This document shows, one piece after another, positions 53,465-62,968 of a stretch of DNA of 64,000 bases. The first letter of the stretch is position 1. The number at the start of each line of letters is the position of its first letter. Source of the stretch: Alexandriicola marinus (lineage in GTDB: Bacteria; Pseudomonadota; Alphaproteobacteria; Rhodobacterales; Rhodobacteraceae); the NCBI RefSeq assembly GCF_004000435.1, contig NZ_RBVZ01000002.1:860501-924500 (forward strand), given 5' to 3'. The notes below the pieces were generated by a model that did no database searches, was not told the DNA's origin, and saw nothing but the letters and a program-made list of their open reading frames with translations. The translations under genes and the position numbers were made by a program.

Positions 53465-54018
53465 GCAGACAGGCTTTCGACGGTCAGATTGCCGTTCGTG
53501 TAGACGCAGATGTCGGCCGCGATCGCCATGGCACGGCGGGCGATCTCTTCGGCGGTCAAATCCGTGGTCATCAGCGCCCGCCCGGCGGCAAGAGCATAGT
53601 TCCCGCCCGATCCGATCGCCGTTACGTCATGTTCGGGCTCCAGCACATCGCCGGACCCGGTGATCACGAACAGCTCCTTGCCGTCGGACACGATCAGCAT
53701 CGCCTCGAGCTTCTGAAGGTATTTGTCGGTGCGCCAGTCCTTGGCCAGTTCGACACTGGCCCGGGCCAACTGCCCCGGCGTCGCCTCGAGTTTCTTCTCG
53801 AGCCGTTCAAGAAGGGTGAAGGCATCCGCCGTCGATCCGGCAAAGCCCGCGATCACGTCATTACCGCCCGGAGACAGCCTGCGCACCTTGCGTGCCGTTC
53901 CCTTGATCACCGTCTGGCCAAGGCTCACCTGTCCATCGCCCGCGATGACAACTTCGCCACCCTTGCGAACGGCGACGATCGTGGTGCCGTGCCAGCCGGG
54001 AAAGTCTTCTTTCGACAT
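53461..54018 (-). CDS. hslV: ATP-dependent protease proteolytic subunit HslV (ClpQ)
   Basis: The threonine-protease core of HslUV. The mature N-terminal Thr is Thr12 in HGTTIVAVR, so the precursor has an 11-residue prosequence ([11 protein letters not shown]). In E. coli only Met is removed, so this longer prosequence is the type seen in alphaproteobacteria. DGQVSLGQT and [11 protein letters not shown] follow. GGAGAG precedes the ATG at 54018. First gene of the hslV-membrane protein-hslU run. Confidence 0.97.
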   Translation of the reverse strand: MSKEDFPGWHGTTIVAVRKGGEVVIAGDGQVSLGQTVIKGTARKVRRLSPGGNDVIAGFAGSTADAFTLLERLEKKLEATPGQLARASVELAKDWRTDKYLQKLEAMLIVSDGKELFVITGSGDVLEPEHDVTAIGSGGNYALAAGRALMTTDLTAEEIARRAMAIAADICVYTNGNLTVESLSA

Positions 54019-54042
54019 GGGGCTCTCCGTCTCGTTTCCCGG

Positions 54043-54073
54043 TTTATATGCGGCCCTGTCGGGCCGACTGCAA
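54043..54073 (-). promoter_or_regulatory. Putative promoter of the hslV operon
   Basis: On the minus strand TTGCAG (54073-54068), a 17-bp spacer and CATATA (54050-54045), running into TATAAA (54048-54043). The spacer holds a small perfect hairpin GGCCC-GACA-GGGCC. A heat-shock sigma factor is plausible for this operon, but the hexamers do not settle which factor is used. Confidence 0.4.
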
Positions 54074-54084
54074 CGTCTGCAACG

Positions 54085-54108
54085 AAAAAGGCGCCCGCGA
54101 GGGGCGCC
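54085..54108 (-). terminator. Intrinsic terminator after trxA
   Basis: In the minus-strand transcript a perfect 7-bp GC stem (GGCGCCC/GGGCGCC, 5-nt loop) is followed by five T residues. It lies 22 bp after the trxA stop and separates the addAB-trxA run from hslV. Confidence 0.85.
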
Positions 54109-54130
54109 CTTTCCGGTAATCCGTCGATGC

Positions 54131-54451
54131 TCAGATCGAATCCTTGATCCAGCTTTCCAGCGTCGCCTTGGGCGCGGCCCCCGCACGATTGGACACGACC
54201 TCGCCATCCTTGAAGATGAACAACGCGGGGATACCGCGCACGCCCATCTGTGTCGGCGTGTTCATGTTTTCGTCGACATTGACCTTCACGATCTTGATCT
54301 GACCGTCGTATTCGTTGCTCAGCTCTTCGAGAGCGGGGCCGATCTGCTTGCACGGGCCGCACCATTCGGCCCAGAAATCCACCACGACGGGGATCGGGGA
54401 TTGGCGCACTTCGGCGTCAAAGGTTGCATCGGTGACTGCTACGGTTGCCAT
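54131..54451 (-). CDS. trxA: Thioredoxin
   Basis: A 106-residue thioredoxin with the active site WCGPC (Cys31, Cys34), cis-proline loop GIPALFIF (near 73) and terminal helix. AAGGAGAG precedes the ATG at 54451. It has its own promoter-like sequence that overlaps the end of addA and a good terminator after it. Confidence 0.97.
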   Translation of the reverse strand: MATVAVTDATFDAEVRQSPIPVVVDFWAEWCGPCKQIGPALEELSNEYDGQIKIVKVNVDENMNTPTQMGVRGIPALFIFKDGEVVSNRAGAAPKATLESWIKDSI

Positions 54452-54484
54452 CAGGTCTCTCCTTGGCACAATATCTGGATCGCG

Positions 54485-54513
54485 AACCTAGGGATCGCGC
54501 CAGCATTGGTCAA
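54485..54513 (-). promoter_or_regulatory. Putative promoter of trxA
   Basis: TTGACC (54513-54508), a 17-bp spacer and TAGGTT (54490-54485) on the minus strand. The -35 overlaps the addA stop codon (54510-54512). It would make a leader of about 25-30 nt. Confidence 0.5.
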
Positions 54514-57500
54514 GGCACGGTCACGCGACCGAGAGCCTCGGTCACCTGGTGGGCTGGCAGCGGCATCAATGACGCGGTGCTTGTCCACAAAAGTGCGACG
54601 CGCCGTTCCTTGTCGGGCCAGATCTCCTGCATCAAAGCCATATAGGCGCCCATCTGGCGCAAGAGACCCTCTGGCACGTCTTCTGGCCGTTCCGGCACGA
54701 GACGGTTGGACTTGTAATCGATCGCCGTGACGGTATCGCCTTCGACGATCAGCCTGTCGACGGTGCCATGAAGGCGCGCGCCAAGGGCCGGGATCCATGC
54801 CGTCAGATCAACCTCCGACATAGTTCCGGCGGCAAACAGAGGGGCAAGCGCCTCGGTCCGCAGGATCCGGTCTGCATCGGCAATCAGGCCCTGGGTGTCG
54901 AGGCCCGTCGCATCCGGATCTTCTGACACGAGGCGGTTCGCCAGATCGGCGCGATCCTCGGGGTCCGTATCGGGAAGGTATTCCAACAGCCGATGCAAGA
55001 GCCGCCCTCGGGCCAGTGCGATTTCCTTTTCCGCTTCGTCCGTTTCGCCGGGCAGAACCTTGGCGCCCCCAAGATCGGACGGTGACAGCGTTCCACCCGA
55101 TCTCCTGACCGGCGGGGCAGGGGGCAAAGGGTCGAGCGCAGGGACAATCGTGGACGCCGTGTCTTTCGACGGTGACAGGGGCAACCCCTCCCAATCCCCG
55201 CTGTGGTGGCGTTTGCCCGGGCCCGTTGGCGTGTCGATATCTTCGGCCCGCGCGGCATCCAGTCCGGCGGATACCATGCTGTGCCAGCTGTCGGTTTCTT
55301 CGCCTGTTTCACCGGCCGCGCAGACGATCAGCCAGGTTTTTGCCCGTGTCATCGCGACATAAAGAAGGCGTCGGTCTTCCTGCCGGTCGGCCTCGTCGCG
55401 TTCAGCCTTGAGCTGGACCTGCAGGGGCGGGGCTGCATCGGAGGGCGTCTTCCAGATCACGTGATCGCCTGCCGAATAGATGACCGCGCCATCCTTCGGG
55501 CTTCGTTTCGCCGTTTCCGGCAGGATGACGACCGGAGCCTCGAGGCCCTTTGCCCCGTGGACCGTCATCACGCGAAGATGGTTGCCCGTGCTGTCCAGCT
55601 GACGCTTGATCTCGAGGTTGTCGCCGGCAAGCCATTCCAGAAAACCGGTCAGCCCCGGCACCTCGGAGCGTTCATACCCAAGGGCCTGACCAAGCAGAGC
55701 GTCAATGCCATCCTCGGCCTCCTGTCCCAATCGCGACAGAAGCCGCCGCCTGCCGTCATGCCGGGTCAGAAGCCGGTTGATCAGGTCATAGGGCCTGAGA
55801 AAATCGGCCTCTTTGCGCAAGTCCCTGAGGATTTTCATGGTTTCGGCATGAGCGTCTGCCGCATCGCGAAGCGCGGGCCAAAGCCGTTTACCGCCCCTTG
55901 GATGGGCAAGCGAGAACAGGTCCTGTTCCGACCACCCGAACAACGGAGACCGCAACGCGGTCGCCAGCGAAAGATCGTCTTCCGGCAGGGCGAGAAACCG
56001 CAGAAGCGCCTCGATATCCCGCACCGCAAGCTCTGCCCCGACGCGCAACCTGTCCGAGCCCGCGACGCTGAGCCCGGCCTTCTTGCAGGCACGGATGATC
56101 TCGGCATGAAGGGAAACGACGGCCTTCTGCCCCCGACCGCGCAGAAGGATAAGGATGTCGCCCTCGGTGACGGGGCGCCTGTGACCTGAATTTTCTGGAT
56201 CGGGGATGGTCTCCCCGTCGGAGATCATGCGGGAGATCTCGGCCGCGATCGTTCGGGCGAGTTTCTTGGCGTGATGCTCGTCGCTCGTGGAATCGACCGG
56301 GGCAAACCAGTCGCCGGTATCCTTTTCCTTCTCGATCTTGGGCAAGGCAGGCCAAAGATCGACGCGGCCGGGCATCGCCTCGTGGAAAGCAAGGTGACGC
56401 GGTGCATCCTTTCCAAGGCCAACGCCCGCCTCGCCCTGAAAGGTGAAATCGACGACTTCGAGCACGGCGGTCGATGACCGGAAGGAATAAAGCAATTCCT
56501 CTCTTTCGAACGGCTTTTCGACCTGCCTCAAGGCATCTTCGAAATGGTCTGCCATCCGGTCGAAGCCTTCGGGATCGGCACCTTGGAAGGAATAGATCGA
56601 CTGCTTCTTGTCACCGACGACAAAGATCGTCCGTTCCCGATCGGCCCGCGCGCCGATGCCAGCCGCAAATTCGCTGGCCAGTGACCGGATCACATCCCAT
56701 TGCGCGGGGCTGGTATCCTGAGCCTCGTCGACCAGAATGTGATCGATCCCGCCGTCCAGCCGGAACAACACCCATTGCGCCACGCGAGGATCAAGAAGAA
56801 GCGCGCGCGCCTTCGCGATCTGGTCCTCGAAATCCAGCTGGCCGCGCGCCAGCTTGGCCGCCTCGTAGCGGCGGGTGAACTCCCCGGCGAAGGCATAAAG
56901 GGTCTCTGTCCTCGCGATGGCGTCGCAGGTCTTCAGGTGATCTAGCGCTGCTTCGGTGCGATCCATCCAGTCGAAGACGTCGTCCTTGATCGGTTCCATC
57001 GCCTCAATGGCCCGACAGTGGTTGGATTGCGGATACTGCCCGGATTTCGACCGGCCCGCCCTGTCCCCCGACTTGAACAGAAACAGGTCGAACAGCGTCT
57101 CGAGGTCTTTCTGGCCCGGATTCTCGAAATCAACGGAGGCGATTTGCGCGGCGAATTTCTTGTATGTCGCCGACTGGTCGGCAAAGACGTCTGACAATTG
57201 TTCCGATATCGCCCGTTCGCCGCCCGTAAAGGCAAGTCCGATCGCGTCGTCCGGGTGCGATAACGGCGTCAGGCCAAATGCCTCTCGCAAGGTTTTGGGC
57301 GCATCGGGATCAAGAAACGCGCTGCGATTGGCAATCACCGCCTTGAGGAAATCATCGAAACTGCCGGCGGTGATGTGGCGCGCCACGCGATCGACCAGAT
57401 CGGGCCGCGCCAGGGAGACGTCCTCCAGAACCTCTCCGGCAAGGATCCTGGCCGCGGCTTCTTCCATCTCAGTGAATTGCGGGCTGACACCGGCCTCCAG

Positions 57501-57908
57501 CGGAAAACGCCGCAGAAGCCCCGCGCAGAACGAATGGATCGTCTGGATCCGAAGGCCGCCGGGCGTCTCGATCGCCCGGGCGAACAGCGTGCGGGCGCGC
57601 GACAGGTCCACATTTCCCAAACTGCCTTCGACGCCAAGGTCGCTCAACCGTGCGGACAGTTTTGCATCGGCCATCATGGCCCACTGGCCGAGGGTGGCGA
57701 AAAGCCGGTTCTGCATCTCGCTTGCGGCGGCCTTGGTATAGGTCAGGCACAGGATGTTCTGCGGTTCGACCCCGTTGAACAGAAGCCGGGCGACCCTGTC
57801 TGTCAGAACGCGCGTCTTGCCCGATCCTGCATTGGCCGAAAGCCAGGTCGAGTTGCGCGGATCAGCTGCGCGGACCTGCGCCAATGTCGCGTCGTTACGG
57901 ACGGTCAT
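54510..57908 (-). CDS. addA: Double-strand break repair helicase-nuclease AddA
   Basis: The helicase-nuclease of the AddAB (RexAB) complex, which processes double-strand ends for recombination. The 1132-residue product has UvrD-type Walker A ANAGSGKT (25-32), VDEAQDTS (Walker B, near 400), VMTVHGAKGLEAPVVI, FVAMTRAK-type helicase motif VI (YVAMTRAK) and a C-terminal PD-(D/E)XK nuclease with AIDYKSN (about residue 1062). The ATG at 57908 overlaps the addB stop as ATGA. Confidence 0.95.
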   Translation of the reverse strand: MTVRNDATLAQVRAADPRNSTWLSANAGSGKTRVLTDRVARLLFNGVEPQNILCLTYTKAAASEMQNRLFATLGQWAMMADAKLSARLSDLGVEGSLGNVDLSRARTLFARAIETPGGLRIQTIHSFCAGLLRRFPLEAGVSPQFTEMEEAAARILAGEVLEDVSLARPDLVDRVARHITAGSFDDFLKAVIANRSAFLDPDAPKTLREAFGLTPLSHPDDAIGLAFTGGERAISEQLSDVFADQSATYKKFAAQIASVDFENPGQKDLETLFDLFLFKSGDRAGRSKSGQYPQSNHCRAIEAMEPIKDDVFDWMDRTEAALDHLKTCDAIARTETLYAFAGEFTRRYEAAKLARGQLDFEDQIAKARALLLDPRVAQWVLFRLDGGIDHILVDEAQDTSPAQWDVIRSLASEFAAGIGARADRERTIFVVGDKKQSIYSFQGADPEGFDRMADHFEDALRQVEKPFEREELLYSFRSSTAVLEVVDFTFQGEAGVGLGKDAPRHLAFHEAMPGRVDLWPALPKIEKEKDTGDWFAPVDSTSDEHHAKKLARTIAAEISRMISDGETIPDPENSGHRRPVTEGDILILLRGRGQKAVVSLHAEIIRACKKAGLSVAGSDRLRVGAELAVRDIEALLRFLALPEDDLSLATALRSPLFGWSEQDLFSLAHPRGGKRLWPALRDAADAHAETMKILRDLRKEADFLRPYDLINRLLTRHDGRRRLLSRLGQEAEDGIDALLGQALGYERSEVPGLTGFLEWLAGDNLEIKRQLDSTGNHLRVMTVHGAKGLEAPVVILPETAKRSPKDGAVIYSAGDHVIWKTPSDAAPPLQVQLKAERDEADRQEDRRLLYVAMTRAKTWLIVCAAGETGEETDSWHSMVSAGLDAARAEDIDTPTGPGKRHHSGDWEGLPLSPSKDTASTIVPALDPLPPAPPVRRSGGTLSPSDLGGAKVLPGETDEAEKEIALARGRLLHRLLEYLPDTDPEDRADLANRLVSEDPDATGLDTQGLIADADRILRTEALAPLFAAGTMSEVDLTAWIPALGARLHGTVDRLIVEGDTVTAIDYKSNRLVPERPEDVPEGLLRQMGAYMALMQEIWPDKERRVALLWTSTASLMPLPAHQVTEALGRVTVP

Positions 57909-60850
57909 GACAGGTCCTCCGGTTGCGGAGTGTCCGTATCGTCCCATTCCCCCCGCCGTGCGAGATGATCATAGTCGCCATCATAGGTGATGCGTTCCGG
58001 CGCCATGCGCGCGGTATAGCCCTGCTCCTGAACCTGCCAGGACGACATCAGTTCGCACAATTCCGCCCAGACCTTTTCGGGCGTTTCGGTATCAAGCGGG
58101 GCCTTCACGATCTTGGGGTTGGATCCGACCCCGATGTATTCGGCATCCTCGACCCGCCGTGACGGCACCTTGTCGAATGCCCCGCGTTCGACCATCGCTG
58201 CCTCGAGAAGAAGTTGTTTCTCGAATGCGGCCTGTTGCTTCACCGACGGCGGATCTCCCGTCTTGTAATCATAGATGAGGGCCGATCCGTCAGGCGTCGT
58301 GTCGACCCGGTCGGCCTTTGCCTTGAGGGTGAAGGGTGGCGCGTTCGATGATGCCTGACCCTGAAGTTCGAACAGCCCCGGCGTCCCACGTTCCTGCCTG
58401 TCGGCCTCGGTCGCGAGGAACCAATCGGCCACCCGCTCGATCTGGGCAAGCCAAAGGTGCCGCATCGTCGGCCATGGGCATTCTTCTTCCAGCACCTGGC
58501 TGGCCGCCGCAAGAAGCTGGTCCCGTGCATCCGGGCCCGAAGTATCCGTTCCCGCGCGCAGGAAATTCTCGAAAATCTTGTGGATCACCGTGCCCTTGAA
58601 CCTTGCATCCGGCTCGGGCGTGAGCGGCTCAAGCGATCGCAGACCAAGAACCTTTTTGGCATAGATGGCATAGGGGTCGCGAATGAGGGTCGCGATGTCC
58701 GTGACCGAGAATTCTGTCGGCCGCGCCGCGACGGGAGGCCGGGGGGACGGCCGGGGTGCGGGCTGGGCATCGCCCACTTCGGACAAGGCCTCGGCCGATC
58801 TGATCCACAGTTTTGCCCGATCCCGCATTTGCGCAAGAAGCGCGTCGCCGCCTGCCTCCGTCAACCCGCCCAGAAGGTTGGTCAGTCGGTTGATCCATCG
58901 CGACGGGACGGTATCGGCCTCTTCATTGCGAAGCGACCTCGTGATCCAGACCTCGCGGCCTGCAACGGCCTGGCTGTAGTCATGTGCCGAAAGGCCGATA
59001 CGCCGTTCCGGCAGCAGAAGCCCGGCTGCCTTGCGCATCCGGCGGTTCAGCCATGGATCGGGCGCCGGTGCCCCGGGCCATGTGCCTTCGTTCATACCGG
59101 CGAGGATCGTCAGATCGACCGTCTGCACCCGCGCCTCCAAAGTGCCCCAGATCAGGATCTGCGGATGCCCGGCATCGCGGTTTCTGACCTCGCCTCCGGC
59201 CAGAACGTTCGACAGGAGTGCCGCATAATCCCGTGCAGTGACGTTTCCGCCGGCATCGGCATGGTCCGAAATCTGGTTGCAGGCGGCCTTGGCCTCCCGG
59301 CCTGCCGCCTCGTCCCACAGGTCTCCGGACCCGTCGGCTCCGGGCCCTGTGGCAAGTGCTTCGGCCAGCTTCATAACCCGGTCGTGAACTTCCGGCAGGT
59401 GGCCGTCGCTGGCCTTGCCCATCGCGTCAAGACAGCCACCCAGCCAGTGCGCCCAAGCCAAACGACCCGGATCGCTTTCGCCCGTCTTTTCGGCCCAGCG
59501 GACCAAGTCGGCGGCCATCGGAAAGGCAGGCCCCTTGCGGCGCAGGGAAAGCTCAAGTTCCCGGGCGCGCAGAAGGTGCGTGCCACGGTCATCGCGGCCG
59601 GAATGGCACAGGGGATGTTTCAGCAGGGCTAGCAGATGCGCAGGGCCGATCCTCTGGTCGCAAAGATCGGCCACCTGCCGCAGAAACCGGCCTGGGGGCG
59701 ACAGGGCAAGCGGCAGGCCCGCGCTGTCATCCGGGACGATATCCCACCTGTCCAATGCCGAGGCTACCTGACGTGTCAGCATCCGGTCGGGCGTGATCAG
59801 CGCCGCGGTGATCCCCTCCTCGACTGCGTGGCGCAGTCGCAAGGCGATGGCCTCGGCCTCGATCCGGGGGGAGGGCGCCTCGAGAAGGGTCAGGCCCCGC
59901 GTCGCATCTTCCAGCCCGCACAGCGCGGGACCCTCGGAAAGCCATTCGTCCGTCACGGGCGCAGGGCGAAGCGAAAGGGACAGAAGGGCATTTCGGGCGG
60001 CAGAAGCCGGTTCGGCAGTCGTCCAGCGGGCAACCTGATCGGATGAAAGCCCGAGGCGATCCATCAAAGCCCGAAAGCGAAATTGCGGATGATCTTCGCC
60101 GGTCAGCGCATCGTCGAGCCTGTCCCAGACGCGCTGGGGCATGTCGAAATCAAAGCCGGGCAGGATCACAGCGCCCTGCGGCAATCTGGCGACAGCCTCC
60201 ATCAGGAGGGCGGTTGCGCCGCGCGACCCCGTCGATCCTGCGACGATCACCGGATTCTCAGGCGGCGTATCGGCCCATTTTCGTGCAAGCGCCTCGATGA
60301 CAGCGCGCTGCCTTTGCTCGCCACCGGGCGCGTCGGCGGCCGCGTCGAAATAGGGCTGCACGATCCGGAAGAACGACAGCGATCTTGCCCAATGGCCGGA
60401 TTCGTCCGTCACATCGAGCGCGCTTATATCCTCTGGTGTTACGCCTTCGCCGTGCATTTCGTCCATCAGCGCGACAAGGCTTTCGGCCAGGTCGAACACG
60501 GCACTTTGCGGTGCGAAATCAGGTTCGGCCTCAAGCAGGCCATGGACCAGCTGGGCAACCTCAAGCCTGCGCCTGAGCGGTGCGGCCGGAGGCGGCATGT
60601 CGCTTGCGCCCGGGTCAAGCGCGAGGTCCGTCACCAGCCGGATCCGAGGCAGGGCCCGGGCCGGCCCGGTATCGAAGGCCTCCCTGATCCGACGCTGCAT
60701 CCGCCGGGTGTTCACGAAAATCGTGACGCGGGCCCAATCCTCGGGACGGGCACTGCCAAGCCGCGCCTGGATCCCGTTCACCAGCTCCTGTGCAAAATCC
60801 ACACCGGGCGGCAGGGCAAACAATCGGGGATCGGGGCAGGGGTCAAACAT
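57905..60850 (-). CDS. addB: Double-strand break repair protein AddB
   Basis: The second subunit of AddAB. The 981-residue protein has an inactivated helicase-like N-terminal part (a Walker-like loop is not obvious; NTRRMQRRI opens the nucleotide region), and a C-terminal nuclease domain with ARFKGTVIHKIFENFL (near 745) and IYDYKTGD (about 862). The Cys spacing of the Fe-S cluster seen in Bacillus AddB is not visible. The start overlaps the nucleotidyltransferase stop by 8 bp. Confidence 0.93.
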   Translation of the reverse strand: MFDPCPDPRLFALPPGVDFAQELVNGIQARLGSARPEDWARVTIFVNTRRMQRRIREAFDTGPARALPRIRLVTDLALDPGASDMPPPAAPLRRRLEVAQLVHGLLEAEPDFAPQSAVFDLAESLVALMDEMHGEGVTPEDISALDVTDESGHWARSLSFFRIVQPYFDAAADAPGGEQRQRAVIEALARKWADTPPENPVIVAGSTGSRGATALLMEAVARLPQGAVILPGFDFDMPQRVWDRLDDALTGEDHPQFRFRALMDRLGLSSDQVARWTTAEPASAARNALLSLSLRPAPVTDEWLSEGPALCGLEDATRGLTLLEAPSPRIEAEAIALRLRHAVEEGITAALITPDRMLTRQVASALDRWDIVPDDSAGLPLALSPPGRFLRQVADLCDQRIGPAHLLALLKHPLCHSGRDDRGTHLLRARELELSLRRKGPAFPMAADLVRWAEKTGESDPGRLAWAHWLGGCLDAMGKASDGHLPEVHDRVMKLAEALATGPGADGSGDLWDEAAGREAKAACNQISDHADAGGNVTARDYAALLSNVLAGGEVRNRDAGHPQILIWGTLEARVQTVDLTILAGMNEGTWPGAPAPDPWLNRRMRKAAGLLLPERRIGLSAHDYSQAVAGREVWITRSLRNEEADTVPSRWINRLTNLLGGLTEAGGDALLAQMRDRAKLWIRSAEALSEVGDAQPAPRPSPRPPVAARPTEFSVTDIATLIRDPYAIYAKKVLGLRSLEPLTPEPDARFKGTVIHKIFENFLRAGTDTSGPDARDQLLAAASQVLEEECPWPTMRHLWLAQIERVADWFLATEADRQERGTPGLFELQGQASSNAPPFTLKAKADRVDTTPDGSALIYDYKTGDPPSVKQQAAFEKQLLLEAAMVERGAFDKVPSRRVEDAEYIGVGSNPKIVKAPLDTETPEKVWAELCELMSSWQVQEQGYTARMAPERITYDGDYDHLARRGEWDDTDTPQPEDLS

Positions 60851-61526
60851 CGGCGCTCTTCAACAGGTTTTCGGCAAGCATGATGCCGTAGGGGCGTCCA
60901 ACGTCGCACCATTGACCGTCATAGACCACCCCGTGCAGCCGCCCTCGTTTCAGGTGAAGATCCCAAAGCCGGTTCACCGAAAAGGCGGCGTCTGCGATCG
61001 TATCCAATAGGGCTGTGTTCACGATCTGCGCGCCGGTATAGACCAGACCCGGCCCACGTTCGAGCGTGCCATCCTCGGCCCGATGGAAATCGCCCATCCC
61101 CTGATGTCCAAGCGCATCCTCCGGCGACAGCAGGAGCAAGAGCGCGTCCATCCGCTCTGGATTCCAGGCGCGCGCCAGGGCATCGAGCGGATTTGGCCCG
61201 GACCAGACGGCATCGCTGTTCAGGGTGAAAACCGTGCCCCGGTTCAGCAGGGGAAGGGCCTTGCGCAAGCCTCCGCCCGTCTCGAGAAGGGCGTCGCTTT
61301 CGTCCGATATCCGGACGTCGCTTCCTCCAAGGTGAGTTCGCAACATGTCCGCATGATGATGGACATTGACGACCTTGCGCAGCGCTCGCCCTTCGGTCAG
61401 CCTGAGCGCGTGGTCGATCAGCGCTCGGCCATTGACCTTGATCAGAGGCTTGGGCCTGTCGTCGGTCAGCGCGCCCATGCGTGTCCCGCGACCGGCCGCG
61501 AAGATCATGATTGCATCCGGGGTCAT
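60843..61526 (-). CDS. MurU-like nucleotidyltransferase
   Basis: A 227-residue sugar nucleotidyltransferase with the signature FAAGRGTRMG and RPKPLIKVNG (9-33), then ALLETGGGLRKALP and NSDAVW motifs. With the AmgK-like kinase directly upstream it matches the AmgK-MurU pair, which recycles MurNAc by making UDP-MurNAc, bypassing de novo synthesis; close relatives act on hexose-1-phosphates, so the substrate is inferred. ATG overlaps the kinase stop as ATGA. Confidence 0.85.
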   Translation of the reverse strand: MTPDAIMIFAAGRGTRMGALTDDRPKPLIKVNGRALIDHALRLTEGRALRKVVNVHHHADMLRTHLGGSDVRISDESDALLETGGGLRKALPLLNRGTVFTLNSDAVWSGPNPLDALARAWNPERMDALLLLLSPEDALGHQGMGDFHRAEDGTLERGPGLVYTGAQIVNTALLDTIADAAFSVNRLWDLHLKRGRLHGVVYDGQWCDVGRPYGIMLAENLLKSADV

Positions 61527-62470
61527 GTCTTCAGATACCGCATGAGCCGTTCCACTGGACCGGCGAGCGGTGCAAGCGCCGGGTGGGCAGCGTCCTCGCG
61601 GATCAACCGTGCGGTTCGCAGAAGAAAGGCAAGGTAGCGGGTCTTGCCTGTCTTCTCTGCTAGCCGCGAGAAAATGCCATGGATCCGCAGGTTGCGCTGA
61701 ACGGCGAGGGTGGCGCAGGCGGCGGAAACGGCGCTCAGGCTCTTGCCGAACAGGGTCGCAAAACGAGCAAGGCTCAGGTCGTGCGCCTCTGCGCTGACGT
61801 CTCGCCGCACATTGCGAAGCAGCGATGCAAGATCGTATTCCCCAGGTGCGATGAACGCCTCCTGAAGACCCAGAAGACCGAACCTGTTGGACCCGGTTTC
61901 GTCGGCCCTCCAGATGACGTTCTCGGCATGGAAATCGCGAAGCGAGAGGGAGGTTGGTGCATCGCAAGACCTGTTCATCGCGTCCCCGATCCGCGAACGG
62001 ATTTCCATTTGCAGATCTGCAAGCACCGTGATCGCGGCAGTCTCGAACATGGGTGAAACGAGCGCGGAGCCGTGGTCCGGCGTCAAGACTGCAAGACCCG
62101 GAGGAGGCGACGTCCGACCAAGACGAGGCTGGACATCGAGAAGTGATGCAAGAAGGGCGGGCTGATCCAGACGATTCATGCGCATATGCTCTGTCAGCTT
62201 GACGGCAAAGCACCTGTCGCAGGAGACATGCACAATCCGAGGGGCGATCAGCCCGAGATCGGACAAGTGGCGTGACATCGTCTCGAAAGCTGGAAAGCCA
62301 TTCCCGTCGGGCGACCCACTATCCATGAGGATCGCAGTGCGGCCCGCATCGTCGACAAGCCGCCAATACCTTCGCGATGAAGCGTCGCCAGCCATCGCGC
62401 GGGGCGTCCAGCCGGAATTGAGGGATTGCTCCAAAGCGCCAGCCGGGCACAGCGGTTCAACCAAGGACAT
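61523..62470 (-). CDS. AmgK-like sugar kinase (aminoglycoside phosphotransferase fold) lacking an expected Asp
   Basis: A 315-residue protein-kinase-like fold related to AmgK, which phosphorylates MurNAc and GlcNAc at C1. The catalytic loop is LRDFHAENVI (Asp179, Asn184). The family's LLDFQDA loop, whose Asp binds Mg, here reads LLGLQEA: residue 201 is Gly (codon GGT, one base from GAT for Asp). GEYDLASLL follows. Activity is therefore doubtful unless another residue serves. The start at 62470 lies 14 bp inside tsaE with AAGGAAGG upstream. Confidence 0.85.
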   Translation of the reverse strand: MSLVEPLCPAGALEQSLNSGWTPRAMAGDASSRRYWRLVDDAGRTAILMDSGSPDGNGFPAFETMSRHLSDLGLIAPRIVHVSCDRCFAVKLTEHMRMNRLDQPALLASLLDVQPRLGRTSPPPGLAVLTPDHGSALVSPMFETAAITVLADLQMEIRSRIGDAMNRSCDAPTSLSLRDFHAENVIWRADETGSNRFGLLGLQEAFIAPGEYDLASLLRNVRRDVSAEAHDLSLARFATLFGKSLSAVSAACATLAVQRNLRIHGIFSRLAEKTGKTRYLAFLLRTARLIREDAAHPALAPLAGPVERLMRYLKT

Positions 62471-62924
62471 CGTCCAGCCTTCCTTGCCAGACATCTGGTC
62501 CTGAAAAGACAGCCAGATGCCCGGCCGGAGTTGCCGCCAGCCGCAGGTTGAGAGCCCCTTCGGGCCGTACCTCGCCCAGACGATCCGGCCATTCGATGAG
62601 GCAGATCGCTTCAACGAAGGCCTCTTCAAGGCCCAGTTCCGCGATCTCTTCGCTGCCACCGAGCCGATAGAGGTCGCAATGCCAGATATCGCCCCTGGCA
62701 TCGGGATAGGTCTGGACGATGGTGAAGGTGGGCGAGGGCACATCTTCGCCGGGGTTGCCCAGACGGTGCCTGATCAGGGCGCGCGCAAAGTGGGATTTGC
62801 CCGATCCGATAGGGCCATGAAGCAGGATCGTATCGCCAGGTTCGAGCAGATCCGCGATCCGCATTGCGAGCGCATCTGTATCCGCCTCGTCGGGCAAAGC
62901 GATTTCTCGGGAGGTGAACGTCAT
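62457..62924 (-). CDS. tsaE: tRNA t6A biosynthesis ATPase TsaE
   Basis: Part of the TsaBDE complex for N6-threonylcarbamoyladenosine at A37 of tRNA. The 155-residue protein has Walker A GPIGSGKS (37-44), SPTFTIVQTY, HCDLYRL and LIEWPDRL. It comes 44 bp after the PAS gene and overlaps the AmgK-like gene. The position before amgK-murU is common in alphaproteobacteria. Confidence 0.93.
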   Translation of the reverse strand: MTFTSREIALPDEADTDALAMRIADLLEPGDTILLHGPIGSGKSHFARALIRHRLGNPGEDVPSPTFTIVQTYPDARGDIWHCDLYRLGGSEEIAELGLEEAFVEAICLIEWPDRLGEVRPEGALNLRLAATPAGHLAVFSGPDVWQGRLDDVLG

Positions 62925-62968
62925 GGGCGCAGATTAGGCAGGGGCACCGTCCCTGCAAGACCAAAGGC

